Shown here: positions 1-6,120 of the stretch, one piece after another
How positions within the stretch are numbered: the stretch's first letter is position 1
Layout: every line of letters begins with the position of its first letter
DNA from: Candidatus Woesearchaeota archaeon
Lineage (GTDB): Archaea > Nanobdellota > Nanobdellia > Woesearchaeales > J091
Assembly (NCBI GenBank): GCA_003695045.1
Contig: RFJB01000008.1
Location: 1 to 16,008 of the forward strand
Direction: 5' to 3'
DNA length: 16,008 nt
Made by a program: the position numbers and the translations under genes
The notes under the pieces: generated by a model
What the model saw: the letters and a program-made list of their open reading frames with translations, nothing else
The model's database searches: none
What the model was told of the DNA's origin: nothing

Positions 1-372
1 GTTGACAATCTTGTTATGATAGCGACGCCGAACAAGGGCATACGCGGAAAGGTGGAATCGTTCTGCCATGTTTTCGGGGAGAAGAGAGAGTGCAAGGACA
101 TGACAAAGGACAGCCCTTTCATGAAGAAGGTAAACAACCCTGAGAGGCAGCCGCACTTCGTGGACATGACAGTTATAGCAGGGGACGGGTGCGTTATGAG
201 CGGAGGAACGGGCGACGGCGTTGTGCTTTTGGAGGACGCCCTCCTGGAGAATGCGCAGAACCACGTAGTGAATGGAACCTGCGCAGGGTCAAAGACGCTT
301 CATACAGAGATAATGGATATTGACAAGTATCCTGAAACATACCAGTTCGTTAGGTTGGGGCTTTTGTCATGA
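1..372 (+). CDS. Alpha/beta hydrolase, lipase-like, C-terminal part (5' end outside window)
   Basis: The frame is open from base 1 to the TGA at 372, so the gene starts upstream; an internal ATG at 16 is probably not the start. The visible 123 residues look like the C-terminal part of an archaeal/bacterial lipase-like alpha/beta hydrolase. They contain an 'IATPNKG' strand-loop, then a 'TIAGDG' strand, then 'GDGVV', where the Asp fits the catalytic acid, then 'LHTEI', where the His fits the catalytic base. The end 'YPETYQFV' resembles the final helix of such lipases. The nucleophile elbow (GxSxG) would lie upstream and cannot be seen, so activity cannot be judged. The family call rests on motif spacing only. 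It is convergent with the HNH gene, with a 5-nt gap between stop codons. Confidence 0.6.
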   Translation, partial: VDNLVMIATPNKGIRGKVESFCHVFGEKRECKDMTKDSPFMKKVNNPERQPHFVDMTVIAGDGCVMSGGTGDGVVLLEDALLENAQNHVVNGTCAGSKTLHTEIMDIDKYPETYQFVRLGLLS

Positions 373-377
373 AGCGG

Positions 378-740
378 TTATATGAGCGCCCTTTCAAGCT
401 TTGTCTTTCTTTTGTGGCAGTCCCTGCAGAGAGTTCTCAGATTGCTCTTGTCAAAAGGGTCTATGCCTGTTCTTAGAGGGATTATATGGTCTATTTCCAG
501 ATGTGCCTTGGAAAAACGTTTTCCGCAGATTGCGCATTTGTACCTGTCGCGCTTGAGAACGTCCTTTCTGACAAACTCCCAGGTGTGGGCTTTTGTGAAT
601 TCTTCCAGACAACGCTGAGAGCAGTATGCTCTTCTTCCTCTGGGAATTGGCATCGCGCAGTTTCTGCATAGCTTTCTTCCTTTTTCGTCTGTGAGAACAG
701 GCAGAGTTGACAGCGGGGGATACCTTGTCATTTCATTCAT
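378..740 (-). CDS. HNH endonuclease with an extra N-terminal zinc finger
   Basis: This 120-residue protein has two zinc-binding parts. The first is C25-x2-C28 with C40-x3-C44, resembling a treble-clef or zinc-ribbon knuckle. The second is a McrA-type HNH nuclease domain (about residues 57-113): 'VRKDVLKRD', C69-x2-C72, the D84-H85 core with H85 as general base, N100, and C105-x2-C108 followed by H109. HNH proteins of this kind nick or cut DNA; the target here is unknown. No methylase, intein or phage gene is next to it, so restriction or homing roles have no local support. The first ATG is at 740 and an in-frame ATG at 731 (codon 4) is possible. A TATA-like box on the minus strand (about 755-747) is only 11-20 nt before these starts, so the true start is uncertain. 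Confidence 0.85.
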   Translation of the reverse strand: MNEMTRYPPLSTLPVLTDEKGRKLCRNCAMPIPRGRRAYCSQRCLEEFTKAHTWEFVRKDVLKRDRYKCAICGKRFSKAHLEIDHIIPLRTGIDPFDKSNLRTLCRDCHKRKTKLERALI

Positions 741-746
741 AAAAAA

Positions 747-755
747 TTTATATTA
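747..755 (+). promoter_or_regulatory. TATA-like box upstream of tRNA-Gly
   Basis: TTTATATTA lies in an A/T-rich stretch (741-756) about 50 nt before the mature tRNA 5' end. It predicts transcription from about 776 and a short 5' leader removed by RNase P. Read on the other strand, the same bases (TAATATAAA) could serve the divergent HNH gene, though the spacing to its ATG is short. Confidence 0.5.
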
Positions 756-800
756 CCCTTTTTTACTTTTGGTTTTGCCAATGTACGGTTTCGCGAATGC

Positions 801-871
801 ACGGCTGTGGTCCAGTGGTAAGACGCTGCCCTCCCAAGGCAGAAACCCGGGTTCGAATCCCGGCAGCCGTA
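801..871 (+). tRNA. tRNA-Gly, anticodon CCC
   Basis: A full cloverleaf can be folded. The acceptor stem ACGGCTG/CAGCCGT (801-807/864-870) is 7 perfect pairs. A short D arm follows. The anticodon stem CTGCC/GGCAG (826-830/838-842) carries loop CTCCCAA, with anticodon CCC at 833-835 reading GGG. The T arm CCGGG-TTCGAAT-CCCGG is at 847-863. Base 871 (A) is the discriminator, the usual archaeal choice for glycine. CCA is not encoded and no intron is seen. C35 and C36, the main glycine identity bases, are present. The first pair is A1:U72 rather than the common G1:C72. Confidence 0.95.
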
Positions 872-895
872 TGATTTGAGGCCGCGGAATTCTTG

Positions 896-1648
896 TTAAA
901 AACCGGCAAGAAGCATCAGCCCGAGAATTAGCGCGGAAGCTATGAAGAATGGCCTCACATATTTATCGCCTTTTTCTATGAAATGCTGCGAACCAAACCA
1001 GCCCCCGACCGAGTTGGCTGCGAACAGAACGAGCGCAAGCGTATAGTCAATCTTCTCTGAAAAAAGGAATATGAGTGATGCCACAATAATCGGAATGCCG
1101 TTTACAACCCTTTTAGTGCCGGCGCTTTCCAGGAATGTTTGTCCATAAAGCAGCAGCAGAAGGTAAGAGAACAGCGCGCCACCTCCGCCTCCCGCAAGAA
1201 TGTTGATGAATGAGATGATGGAAGCAAGGCCGAAGCCCAGAATGTTCCTTGCGGGGACTCCTTTCTTTGTGCGCTTGACGCCGATATGAGGATTGAGTAA
1301 GAACACAGCGAGAACTGCGAGTATCGCAAATGCCACTGCTTTCTTGAGAAAAACCGCCTCTGCCGTGAGAACAATCCTTGTTGCTATGAGGGCGCCCGCA
1401 AGCGAAAATACAGTCAGGGGAATCGCAAGCCGGTAATCTATTTTTCTTGACTTGTGAAACTTTATGAAGGAAGTGATGACCGCTCCGGTAGTGCCCACCC
1501 TGTATGATACCACCGCAACATCAGGAGGGATTCCCAACAGGATAAGAGCTGATGTGACTATGAGTCCTGTGCCGCCGACTACAACCCCTATGCTTGAAAG
1601 AAGGGACACTCCAAAGAAGAGGGCTAAATAAAAGAGAATGTCCTGCAT
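896..1648 (-). CDS. TauE/SafE-family membrane transporter (putative anion/sulfite exporter)
   Basis: This 250-residue, strongly hydrophobic protein has about eight predicted membrane helices. The family is built from an inverted repeat, and both halves are visible. The first half has 'GVVVGGTGLIV', then 'GIPPDVAVVSYRV' and a basic 'KFHKSRKIDY' loop. The second has a run of five glycines ('ILAGGGGGALFSY'), then 'LESAGTKRVVNG' and 'FSEKIDY'. TauE/SafE proteins are proposed to export sulfite, sulfoacetate or related anions; the substrate cannot be read from sequence. The start ATG follows a good ribosome-binding site (GGCGGTG, about 9 nt upstream). This fits co-transcription from the PRC-barrel gene 46 nt upstream on the same strand. 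The stop lies 24 nt from the convergent tRNA. Confidence 0.85.
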   Translation of the reverse strand: MQDILFYLALFFGVSLLSSIGVVVGGTGLIVTSALILLGIPPDVAVVSYRVGTTGAVITSFIKFHKSRKIDYRLAIPLTVFSLAGALIATRIVLTAEAVFLKKAVAFAILAVLAVFLLNPHIGVKRTKKGVPARNILGFGLASIISFINILAGGGGGALFSYLLLLLYGQTFLESAGTKRVVNGIPIIVASLIFLFSEKIDYTLALVLFAANSVGGWFGSQHFIEKGDKYVRPFFIASALILGLMLLAGF

Positions 1649-1694
1649 AACTCAACACCGCCTTATAATAAAAATAAGCAAGAATAGAATGAGT

Positions 1695-1967
1695 TTATTC
1701 TTCGTCTTCGTCGGGATTGTAGCTGGGCACTGCCGCCTTGCTGATTATCATTATGTCTCCTATTGACTTGACGAGCTGGTGCGGCACGATGACTCCTTTT
1801 GCGGAACCGAGAACTTTGCTCAAAAAGGAGTTTTTCGTCGCTCTGACGCGCCATCCAAAGACCTTGTTTGTTGTCAGGATTGACTCTTCAACATCCCCGA
1901 AGTAATCTCCTGTGTCTGTAAACACTTTCATATCGTATGTTTCGGATATTCTCTTCATTTTCAGCAT
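1695..1967 (-). CDS. PRC-barrel domain protein
   Basis: This small 90-residue protein is almost entirely one PRC-barrel fold. It begins 'ISETYDMKVFTDTGDYFGDVEE', typical of the first strands of the barrel. The second half has the usual 'KGVIVPHQLVKSIGDIMII' pattern. The C-terminus is acidic (DEDEE). No membrane segment or second domain is seen. PRC barrels are protein-interaction or RNA-binding modules (RimM, photosynthetic reaction centre H subunit). In some archaea short PRC-barrel proteins (the CdpB group) take part in cell division, but nothing near this copy shows that role. The start at 1967 is supported by a minus-strand TATA box 24 nt upstream; GAGGGG also lies 7 nt before the ATG. 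A second ATG is at codon 4. It is probably co-transcribed with the TauE-like gene. Confidence 0.85.
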   Translation of the reverse strand: MLKMKRISETYDMKVFTDTGDYFGDVEESILTTNKVFGWRVRATKNSFLSKVLGSAKGVIVPHQLVKSIGDIMIISKAAVPSYNPDEDEE

Positions 1968-1986
1968 TTAAAATCCCCTCCCCTCA

Positions 1987-1995
1987 TAATTATAA
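1987..1995 (-). promoter_or_regulatory. TATA box of the PRC-barrel/TauE unit
   Basis: On the minus strand TTATAATTA is centred near 1991, about 24 nt before the ATG at 1967. This predicts a leaderless or nearly leaderless mRNA. It shares an 86-bp divergent spacer with the traB-like gene. Confidence 0.55.
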
Positions 1996-2025
1996 GTTTC
2001 AGTAGTGAATAGTTAAAACAAGTCC

Positions 2026-2035
2026 TATTTAAATA
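2026..2035 (+). promoter_or_regulatory. TATA box of the traB-like operon
   Basis: TATTTAAATA is centred about 23 nt before the ATG at 2054, the spacing expected for a leaderless archaeal transcript. No ribosome-binding site precedes that ATG. Confidence 0.6.
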
Positions 2036-2053
2036 ATTTTCTCATATGCTCCG

Positions 2054-2983
2054 ATGCAGTCCGGGCAGGCCGTGGCGCACCGGGAACAACATGAGAGCTT
2101 GATAACAACAAGTATTAAAAACTACGAGAAAGATTTCTGGGGCAGAATGGGGAGCAGAAGTATTCGAACAGAGAATAAGGGGGAGGTAGGAAATGTCATT
2201 TTAGTGGGAACATCCCACATATCATCCCAGAGCGTCGAAGAGGTCTCTGAAGCAATAAAAAATAATGACATTGACATAGTGGCGCTGGAACTTGATGCTG
2301 GAAGGTTCCACGCCCTCATGCATGAGAGCGATAAAAAGTCGCTGCCAAGCCCTCTGAAAGTCGGATTTAAAGGTTTCTTCTTCAGCATTCTCGGCTCGTG
2401 GGCTGAACGGATGCTTGGCAAGCAGGTGGGTGTGAGCCCCGGCTCTGAGATGATTGCAGCCGCAAAAACAGCCATGAAAACAGGGAAGGCAATAGCGCTC
2501 GTGGACCAGAACATAGAGGTTACCCTGAAGCGTTTCTCCCGTGAAATAACATGGAGGGAAAAATGGCGTTTCATTGTTGATATGGTAAAAAGCGTTTTCG
2601 GTGCAGGCAGGATGGAAATAGACCTGCGGAGAGTTCCGGAGAAAAAGCTCATCAATAAGCTCTTGAAGGACGTGAAGAGGAGGTATCCCAGCATATTCAA
2701 GGTTCTTGTGACTGAACGGAACGAGGTAATCGCGGAGAACCTCGCCCGGCTCGCTTTGACGAACAGCGAAAAAAGGATTGTTGCGGTAATAGGCGCCGGG
2801 CACCTTGAAGAGGTAGGCAGGTTGTTGGAGAAAAAGCTTGCCGCTGCCGAGACAATCACTGATGTTCCGTTTGAATTGACCGAGACGGACGACTTTGAGG
2901 CGAATTATTCCTTCTCTTTTGAGGGGATCAAGGAGGAACCGCCAAAAGAGACAGATTTAAATAGAAAACGCCCAAAAAAATAA
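2054..2983 (+). CDS. TraB/TIKI-family protein (soluble form)
   Basis: This 309-residue protein matches the TraB/PrgY/GumN (TIKI) superfamily, in which some members are metal-dependent proteases. Recognisable motifs are 'LVGTSHIS' with H55, 'VALELD' with E79, 'PGSEMIAAAKTA' near 129-140, 'ALVDQNI' at 148-154, 'TERNEVIA' near 220-227 and 'VIGAGHLEEV' with H250. The two GxxH elements and the Glu are the proposed metal/catalytic residues and are kept. Archaeal members often continue into a C-terminal multi-pass membrane region. Here the protein ends in a charged tail (PPKETDLNRKRPKK) with no membrane helix. The start at 2054 fits the TATA spacing. ATG 2147 (codon 32) is an alternative closer to the usual family start. 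The next gene begins 5 nt after the stop, indicating an operon. Confidence 0.85.
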   Translation: MQSGQAVAHREQHESLITTSIKNYEKDFWGRMGSRSIRTENKGEVGNVILVGTSHISSQSVEEVSEAIKNNDIDIVALELDAGRFHALMHESDKKSLPSPLKVGFKGFFFSILGSWAERMLGKQVGVSPGSEMIAAAKTAMKTGKAIALVDQNIEVTLKRFSREITWREKWRFIVDMVKSVFGAGRMEIDLRRVPEKKLINKLLKDVKRRYPSIFKVLVTERNEVIAENLARLALTNSEKRIVAVIGAGHLEEVGRLLEKKLAAAETITDVPFELTETDDFEANYSFSFEGIKEEPPKETDLNRKRPKK

Positions 2984-2988
2984 ACAAC

Positions 2989-3723
2989 ATGGCTTCCATA
3001 GTTCCTGTTTTGAGGAGGCACTTCAGGTTTACGAAAGCAGAGGTCGAGAATGTATTAATCATGATTCTTGCATTCTCGTTCATTCTCGGATTTGACGATG
3101 GAAGAGACACATTTAACGCAGCGCTATGGATTGCCAACTTTCTCGGGTGTCTTGTGATTGCTTCATTGTCTGTGCTGATTCATGTTTGTTCCCAAAAAGC
3201 ATTCGGCATACTTAACGGGATACGAACCGAACAGCAGTTGAGCTGGTATGGAATCGGAGTTGGCCTTATTATTGCTTTCGTGACGAGGGGAGCAGTTCAG
3301 GTTTATTTGCCCGGAAGTTTCAAGGCATACCCGATAAGCACGGGAAGGATTGGAAGATTCAGGCACGGGCTTAACCCGGCAACGATTGGCGGCGTGGCGC
3401 TGATGGGTCCTGTGGCTAACGTTGTTGCGGCGATGTTCTCGAAGTTCCTCCTGTTTCAGGTGTTTGGAATAGAGTGGGTTTGGCTTGACAGGTTCATAAT
3501 GTTCAACTTCCTCTTCGCGTTGTATTCAATGCTGCCGCTTCCCGGCCAGACAGGGCTTCTTGTCTTTTTCGGATCGCGGCTCTGGTATTCGTTTGGATTT
3601 GGAACCCTCCTCGGTTATGTCATTCTCTTCGAGTTGGGGATTCTCTCCCTCTTCGGAGCTCTGGCAATAGGGGCTATTGTATGGATGGTGTATTATGTGT
3701 TCTTTGAGAGGAAGGTCTGGTAG
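2989..3723 (+). CDS. Site-2-protease (M50)-like membrane protein lacking catalytic motifs
   Basis: This 244-residue integral membrane protein has about six hydrophobic segments (roughly 21-36, 46-64, 86-100, 132-152, 165-183, 203-240). Its architecture resembles archaeal site-2 proteases: a helix ending 'VLIHVCSQKAFG', the loop 'GAVQVYLPGSF', the conserved 'GGVALMGPVANVV' (134-146), and 'FNFLFALYSMLPLPGQTG' (172-189). The key residues are missing. The HExxH site reads H65-V-C-S-Q69, and the second metal ligand in the LPxxPLDG motif is replaced (LPLPGQTG, Thr where Asp is expected). It is therefore probably not a protease. It may bind or position membrane substrates, as other S2P-like pseudoenzymes do. 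It sits between traB-like and a small membrane protein gene with gaps of 5 and 2-8 nt, so all three are likely one transcript. The S2P relation is by motif pattern. Confidence 0.7.
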   Translation: MASIVPVLRRHFRFTKAEVENVLIMILAFSFILGFDDGRDTFNAALWIANFLGCLVIASLSVLIHVCSQKAFGILNGIRTEQQLSWYGIGVGLIIAFVTRGAVQVYLPGSFKAYPISTGRIGRFRHGLNPATIGGVALMGPVANVVAAMFSKFLLFQVFGIEWVWLDRFIMFNFLFALYSMLPLPGQTGLLVFFGSRLWYSFGFGTLLGYVILFELGILSLFGALAIGAIVWMVYYVFFERKVW

Positions 3724-3731
3724 GTGTGACG

Positions 3732-4046
3732 ATGGGATTAACATGGTACGATGACTGGGTGGAAATACTCGGGGTTTCTGCGATGCTTGGAGGCATCGCT
3801 CTTTCTCTCATTACGGGAAGCGCAATAATCAATTACATAGTGATAGCGATTTGCGGAGCCATGACAGGCAGGGCGCTTTACTACCGGCGCTACAAACTGA
3901 AGATGTGGCTTATACTCATCATAGTGATGTTTCTTCTGGGATACCTTATTGGAAACAGGTACGGGAATGATGCCGTAAGCTTGCTTGTGTTTGCGCTCTC
4001 CGCGGCAGGGATTTACAGGGCGCACCTCAAAGGAGCAATGGAATAA
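3732..4046 (+). CDS. Small multi-pass membrane protein, unknown function
   Basis: The product is 104 residues if translation starts at ATG 3732. A GTG two codons earlier (3726) is also possible. The ATG is preferred because TAGGTGTGA just upstream can act as the ribosome-binding site. Four hydrophobic stretches are visible (about 9-28, 32-48, 56-73 and 79-94), with a basic 'YYRRYKLK' loop between the second and third. By the positive-inside rule this loop probably faces the cytoplasm. No family motif or catalytic residue is recognised. It is the last gene of the traB-like/S2P-like unit, 8 nt after its neighbour, so it may be a subunit of the same membrane complex; this is inference from position only. 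Confidence 0.75.
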   Translation: MGLTWYDDWVEILGVSAMLGGIALSLITGSAIINYIVIAICGAMTGRALYYRRYKLKMWLILIIVMFLLGYLIGNRYGNDAVSLLVFALSAAGIYRAHLKGAME

Positions 4047-4094
4047 ACCGTAGCTGTAAAACGCAGTTTGCAGAGCAAAATAGACCTGGCAAAA

Positions 4095-4661
4095 ATGGAG
4101 AATATCAGGAGAGTCAGCAGGAGCGTCTGGAAGGTAAGCGTTGATTCTAATGTTTACTTCATCGACGGTCCGGAGAAGATAATAATTGATGCCGGACCGA
4201 GAAGCTATAGAAATATTCTTTCTTCTTTCTTGGAGAAGATTGTTGATTTGAGGAAGATTCAGCGAGTATTCTTTACTCATCTTCATTATGACCATATAGG
4301 AAATTTCGACCTGTTTCCGAATGCTTCGTTTCATGCGTCGCGTGAGGAAATTGCACGGTGGAGAAAAAATCCTTACGAGGCCGTGCTTGACGAGTTCATG
4401 GCCGAAAAGTCAAAAGAGATTGATTTGAGGGAATTTCCGGATTTGGACTGGCTTGAAGTTATTCATACTCCAGGTCACACGTCAGGAAGCGTGTGTTTTT
4501 GGCTTCCGTCGGAAAAAGTCCTTTTTACAGGCGATACAATATTCAGGAACGGAACGGGAAGAACCGACCTCCCGACCAGCGTCCCCGAAGAGATGCAGAA
4601 ATCTGTAGTGAAGCTTGTTGCTTACAATTTCAGCGTTCTTTGCCCGGGCCATGATTACTAA
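4095..4661 (+). CDS. Metallo-beta-lactamase-fold hydrolase
   Basis: This MBL-fold hydrolase is of glyoxalase II/RNase Z-like size. Counted from ATG 4095 it has 188 residues; a TTG at 4068 would add nine. The ATG is preferred because family members begin a few residues before the 'NVYFIDG' strand. The metal-site motifs are complete: 'THLHYDHIG' (HxHxDH), 'HTPGHTSGS' with the next His, 'FTGDTIF' with the bridging Asp, and a final 'CPGHDY' whose His supplies the last ligand. It therefore looks like an active di-metal hydrolase; the substrate is unknown. The protein stops two residues after the last metal ligand, shorter than many relatives. Its last 32 bp overlap the 3' end of the convergent CapK-like gene, and the codon for that last His lies in the overlap. 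Confidence 0.85.
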   Translation: MENIRRVSRSVWKVSVDSNVYFIDGPEKIIIDAGPRSYRNILSSFLEKIVDLRKIQRVFFTHLHYDHIGNFDLFPNASFHASREEIARWRKNPYEAVLDEFMAEKSKEIDLREFPDLDWLEVIHTPGHTSGSVCFWLPSEKVLFTGDTIFRNGTGRTDLPTSVPEEMQKSVVKLVAYNFSVLCPGHDY

Positions 4662-5949
4662 GAGGAATGAATCTTCTGAACTTTGCCCTTTTGGTTTTTC
4701 TGATGGAAGAGACGTAATGCAGGCGGACGTCTCTTATTCCGGTCGAACCTGTCAAGTGCTCTTTTATCTTCCTGGCAGTTTCTTCTGTGAAGTCCTTTGC
4801 TCTGACTATTTTGACATCCAGACAAGCGGGCGCCGTCTGAACTATCTGATACTGCACAATCCCCGGTATGCTTGGGGGAATGTACACCACTGTTGACGAA
4901 ATGCGCTTTCCTGAAGGCATTACAAGGTATTCGGAAGCCCTGCCCGTTATGCCGGAGAGAACAGGATATGCTATTCCGCATTCGCACTTTTTCGCAGACC
5001 ATGAAGCGATGTCGCCTATTTTGTATCTTATGAGAGGCATTGCGTAGTTTATAAGGTCCGTGCAGACAACCTCTCCGGGCGTTCCCTGTCCTGCAGGATT
5101 TCCATTGTCAAGAATTTCAATAATTCTCGTATCCGCATTGACATGAAGATTGTGTCTGGTGCATTCCCATGCCACCTGTCCAAACTCCTCGGAATCGTAC
5201 ACATTTACGACCTCGCAACCGAATGCCCTTTCTATTTTATCTCTCACTTCAGGATAGAGCATCTCTGAATTTGTAACTATGAATTTCGGCTTTGGAAGCG
5301 ATATTTCATTCAAGAGAATGTGGTCGGCAAGAAGTCCCAGCCGGCTGGGGTAGCCCTCGATAACATCGGGCTTGTAGGATGCAATCCTGTCTGTCTGCTC
5401 CTTAAGGTCTGCATCCCACGGCACGGCCTCCTGCCGGTAGAAGCCGAGTTTGTTTATGAAGTCAGGGGTGTAAGTGTGAAACGCGAGTATTAATTTTTTG
5501 TAAAACGCCTTGTATCCGTGGAGGTAAAGGATACGCCTCCCCTCTGCAACTCTTCTTGCGGCTGTTTTTTTCTCCATGAAGATATGAAGGGGTATGCCTG
5601 TAGAACCGCCTGTTGTTGTTTCCAGAAGCTGGCTGCGGTCAAAGGAGGACGAAATGCAGTCGGCATTCTGCAGGTCGTGTTTGGAAGTGACCGGTATTTT
5701 GTAAAGATCTTTCGTGCCGGAAATGTCAGAGGGCTTCAGTGAGGCGCTGTCAAACAACTCCCTGTAATACGGCACGGTTTCATACGCGTGCTTGACTATT
5801 CTTCTCAGCATTTCGTCCTGGCGTTTCGCCAGGTCTGACTCGCTTAATGCAAGGTTTCTCAAGGAAGCCCCGGTTTCCTTAATGACTGAGAGCTGGAGTT
5901 CCCTGTCAATCTTCCGAAGGGCTCTGGCGATGATGCTTGGTTTCATCAT
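4630..5949 (-). CDS. PaaK/CapK-type adenylate-forming enzyme (phenylacetate-CoA ligase family)
   Basis: This 439-residue protein belongs to the ANL superfamily branch that holds phenylacetate-CoA ligase, coenzyme F390 synthetase and CapK. Core motifs are the ATP loop 'TTTGGSTG' (111-118), 'EGYPSRLG' (198-205), 'YDSEEFG' (251-257), the hinge region 'RYKIGD' (308-313) and a C-terminal Lys near 'TKRAKF' (418-424) placed like the A10 lysine. C263, C322 and C324 could form the metal site seen in PaaK relatives. It would adenylate a carboxylate and possibly pass it to CoA or another acceptor. CapK-like members often sit in surface polysaccharide clusters, but no glycosyltransferase is nearby. Two ATGs stand in tandem (5949, 5946). 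The 3' end overlaps the MBL gene on the other strand. Confidence 0.85.
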   Translation of the reverse strand: MMKPSIIARALRKIDRELQLSVIKETGASLRNLALSESDLAKRQDEMLRRIVKHAYETVPYYRELFDSASLKPSDISGTKDLYKIPVTSKHDLQNADCISSSFDRSQLLETTTGGSTGIPLHIFMEKKTAARRVAEGRRILYLHGYKAFYKKLILAFHTYTPDFINKLGFYRQEAVPWDADLKEQTDRIASYKPDVIEGYPSRLGLLADHILLNEISLPKPKFIVTNSEMLYPEVRDKIERAFGCEVVNVYDSEEFGQVAWECTRHNLHVNADTRIIEILDNGNPAGQGTPGEVVCTDLINYAMPLIRYKIGDIASWSAKKCECGIAYPVLSGITGRASEYLVMPSGKRISSTVVYIPPSIPGIVQYQIVQTAPACLDVKIVRAKDFTEETARKIKEHLTGSTGIRDVRLHYVSSIRKTKRAKFRRFIPLSNHGPGKER

Positions 5950-5960
5950 GATTTCTTAGA

Positions 5961-5982
5961 GGGAGAGGCAGAACGGCCTCCC
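5961..5982 (-). promoter_or_regulatory. Hairpin just before the capK-like start codon
   Basis: The minus strand can fold as GGGAGGC...GCCTCTCCC around a short CGTTCT-type loop, with a 2-nt bulge or a shortened 5-bp GAGGC/GCCTC stem. It ends about 12 nt before the ATG. No ribosome-binding site is seen there, so the hairpin could affect ribosome access. By eye only. Confidence 0.3.
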
Positions 5983-6013
5983 GCCACAATTGCAGGAATT
6001 CAATAGTTCAAGG

Positions 6014-6022
6014 GATATAAAA
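6014..6022 (-). promoter_or_regulatory. Possible TATA box for the capK-like gene
   Basis: The minus strand reads TTTTTATAT here, centred near 6018. It would start an mRNA near 5992 with a leader of about 40 nt that contains the hairpin at 5961-5982. The box is A/T-rich in both directions, so its orientation is uncertain. Confidence 0.35.
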
Positions 6023-6042
6023 AATGCTTGTAAAATGCTCGT
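6021..6042. repeat. 11-bp tandem direct repeat in the capK-hef spacer
   Basis: AAAATGCTTGT is followed directly by AAAATGCTCGT, two copies with one mismatch. One helical turn separates the copies, so a dimeric regulator could bind both on one face. They lie next to the probable TATA box of the capK-like gene and about 50 bp upstream of the hef TATA box. The rest of the 171-bp divergent spacer holds only the promoter elements listed here. Confidence 0.5.
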
Positions 6043-6088
6043 ATAAACGGCACGGCGCGGAAAATCCAGTGGTCAGTAAAACACGATG

Positions 6089-6098
6089 TATTTAAAAA
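6089..6098 (+). promoter_or_regulatory. TATA box of hef
   Basis: TATTTAAAAA is centred about 27 nt before the ATG at 6121. No ribosome-binding site lies before the ATG, so the hef mRNA is probably leaderless. Confidence 0.6.
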
Positions 6099-6120
6099 GG
6101 AAGAAGCCCTTCTGCATGGC

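Noticed and set aside
378..740. HNH gene as part of a defence or homing system
   Set aside because: No methylase, McrB-like GTPase, intein or intron context nearby; only the nuclease itself can be supported.
780..900. tRNA-Gly as an attachment site for an integrated element
   Set aside because: No repeat of the tRNA 3' end was noticed elsewhere in the window and no integrase or phage gene is present.
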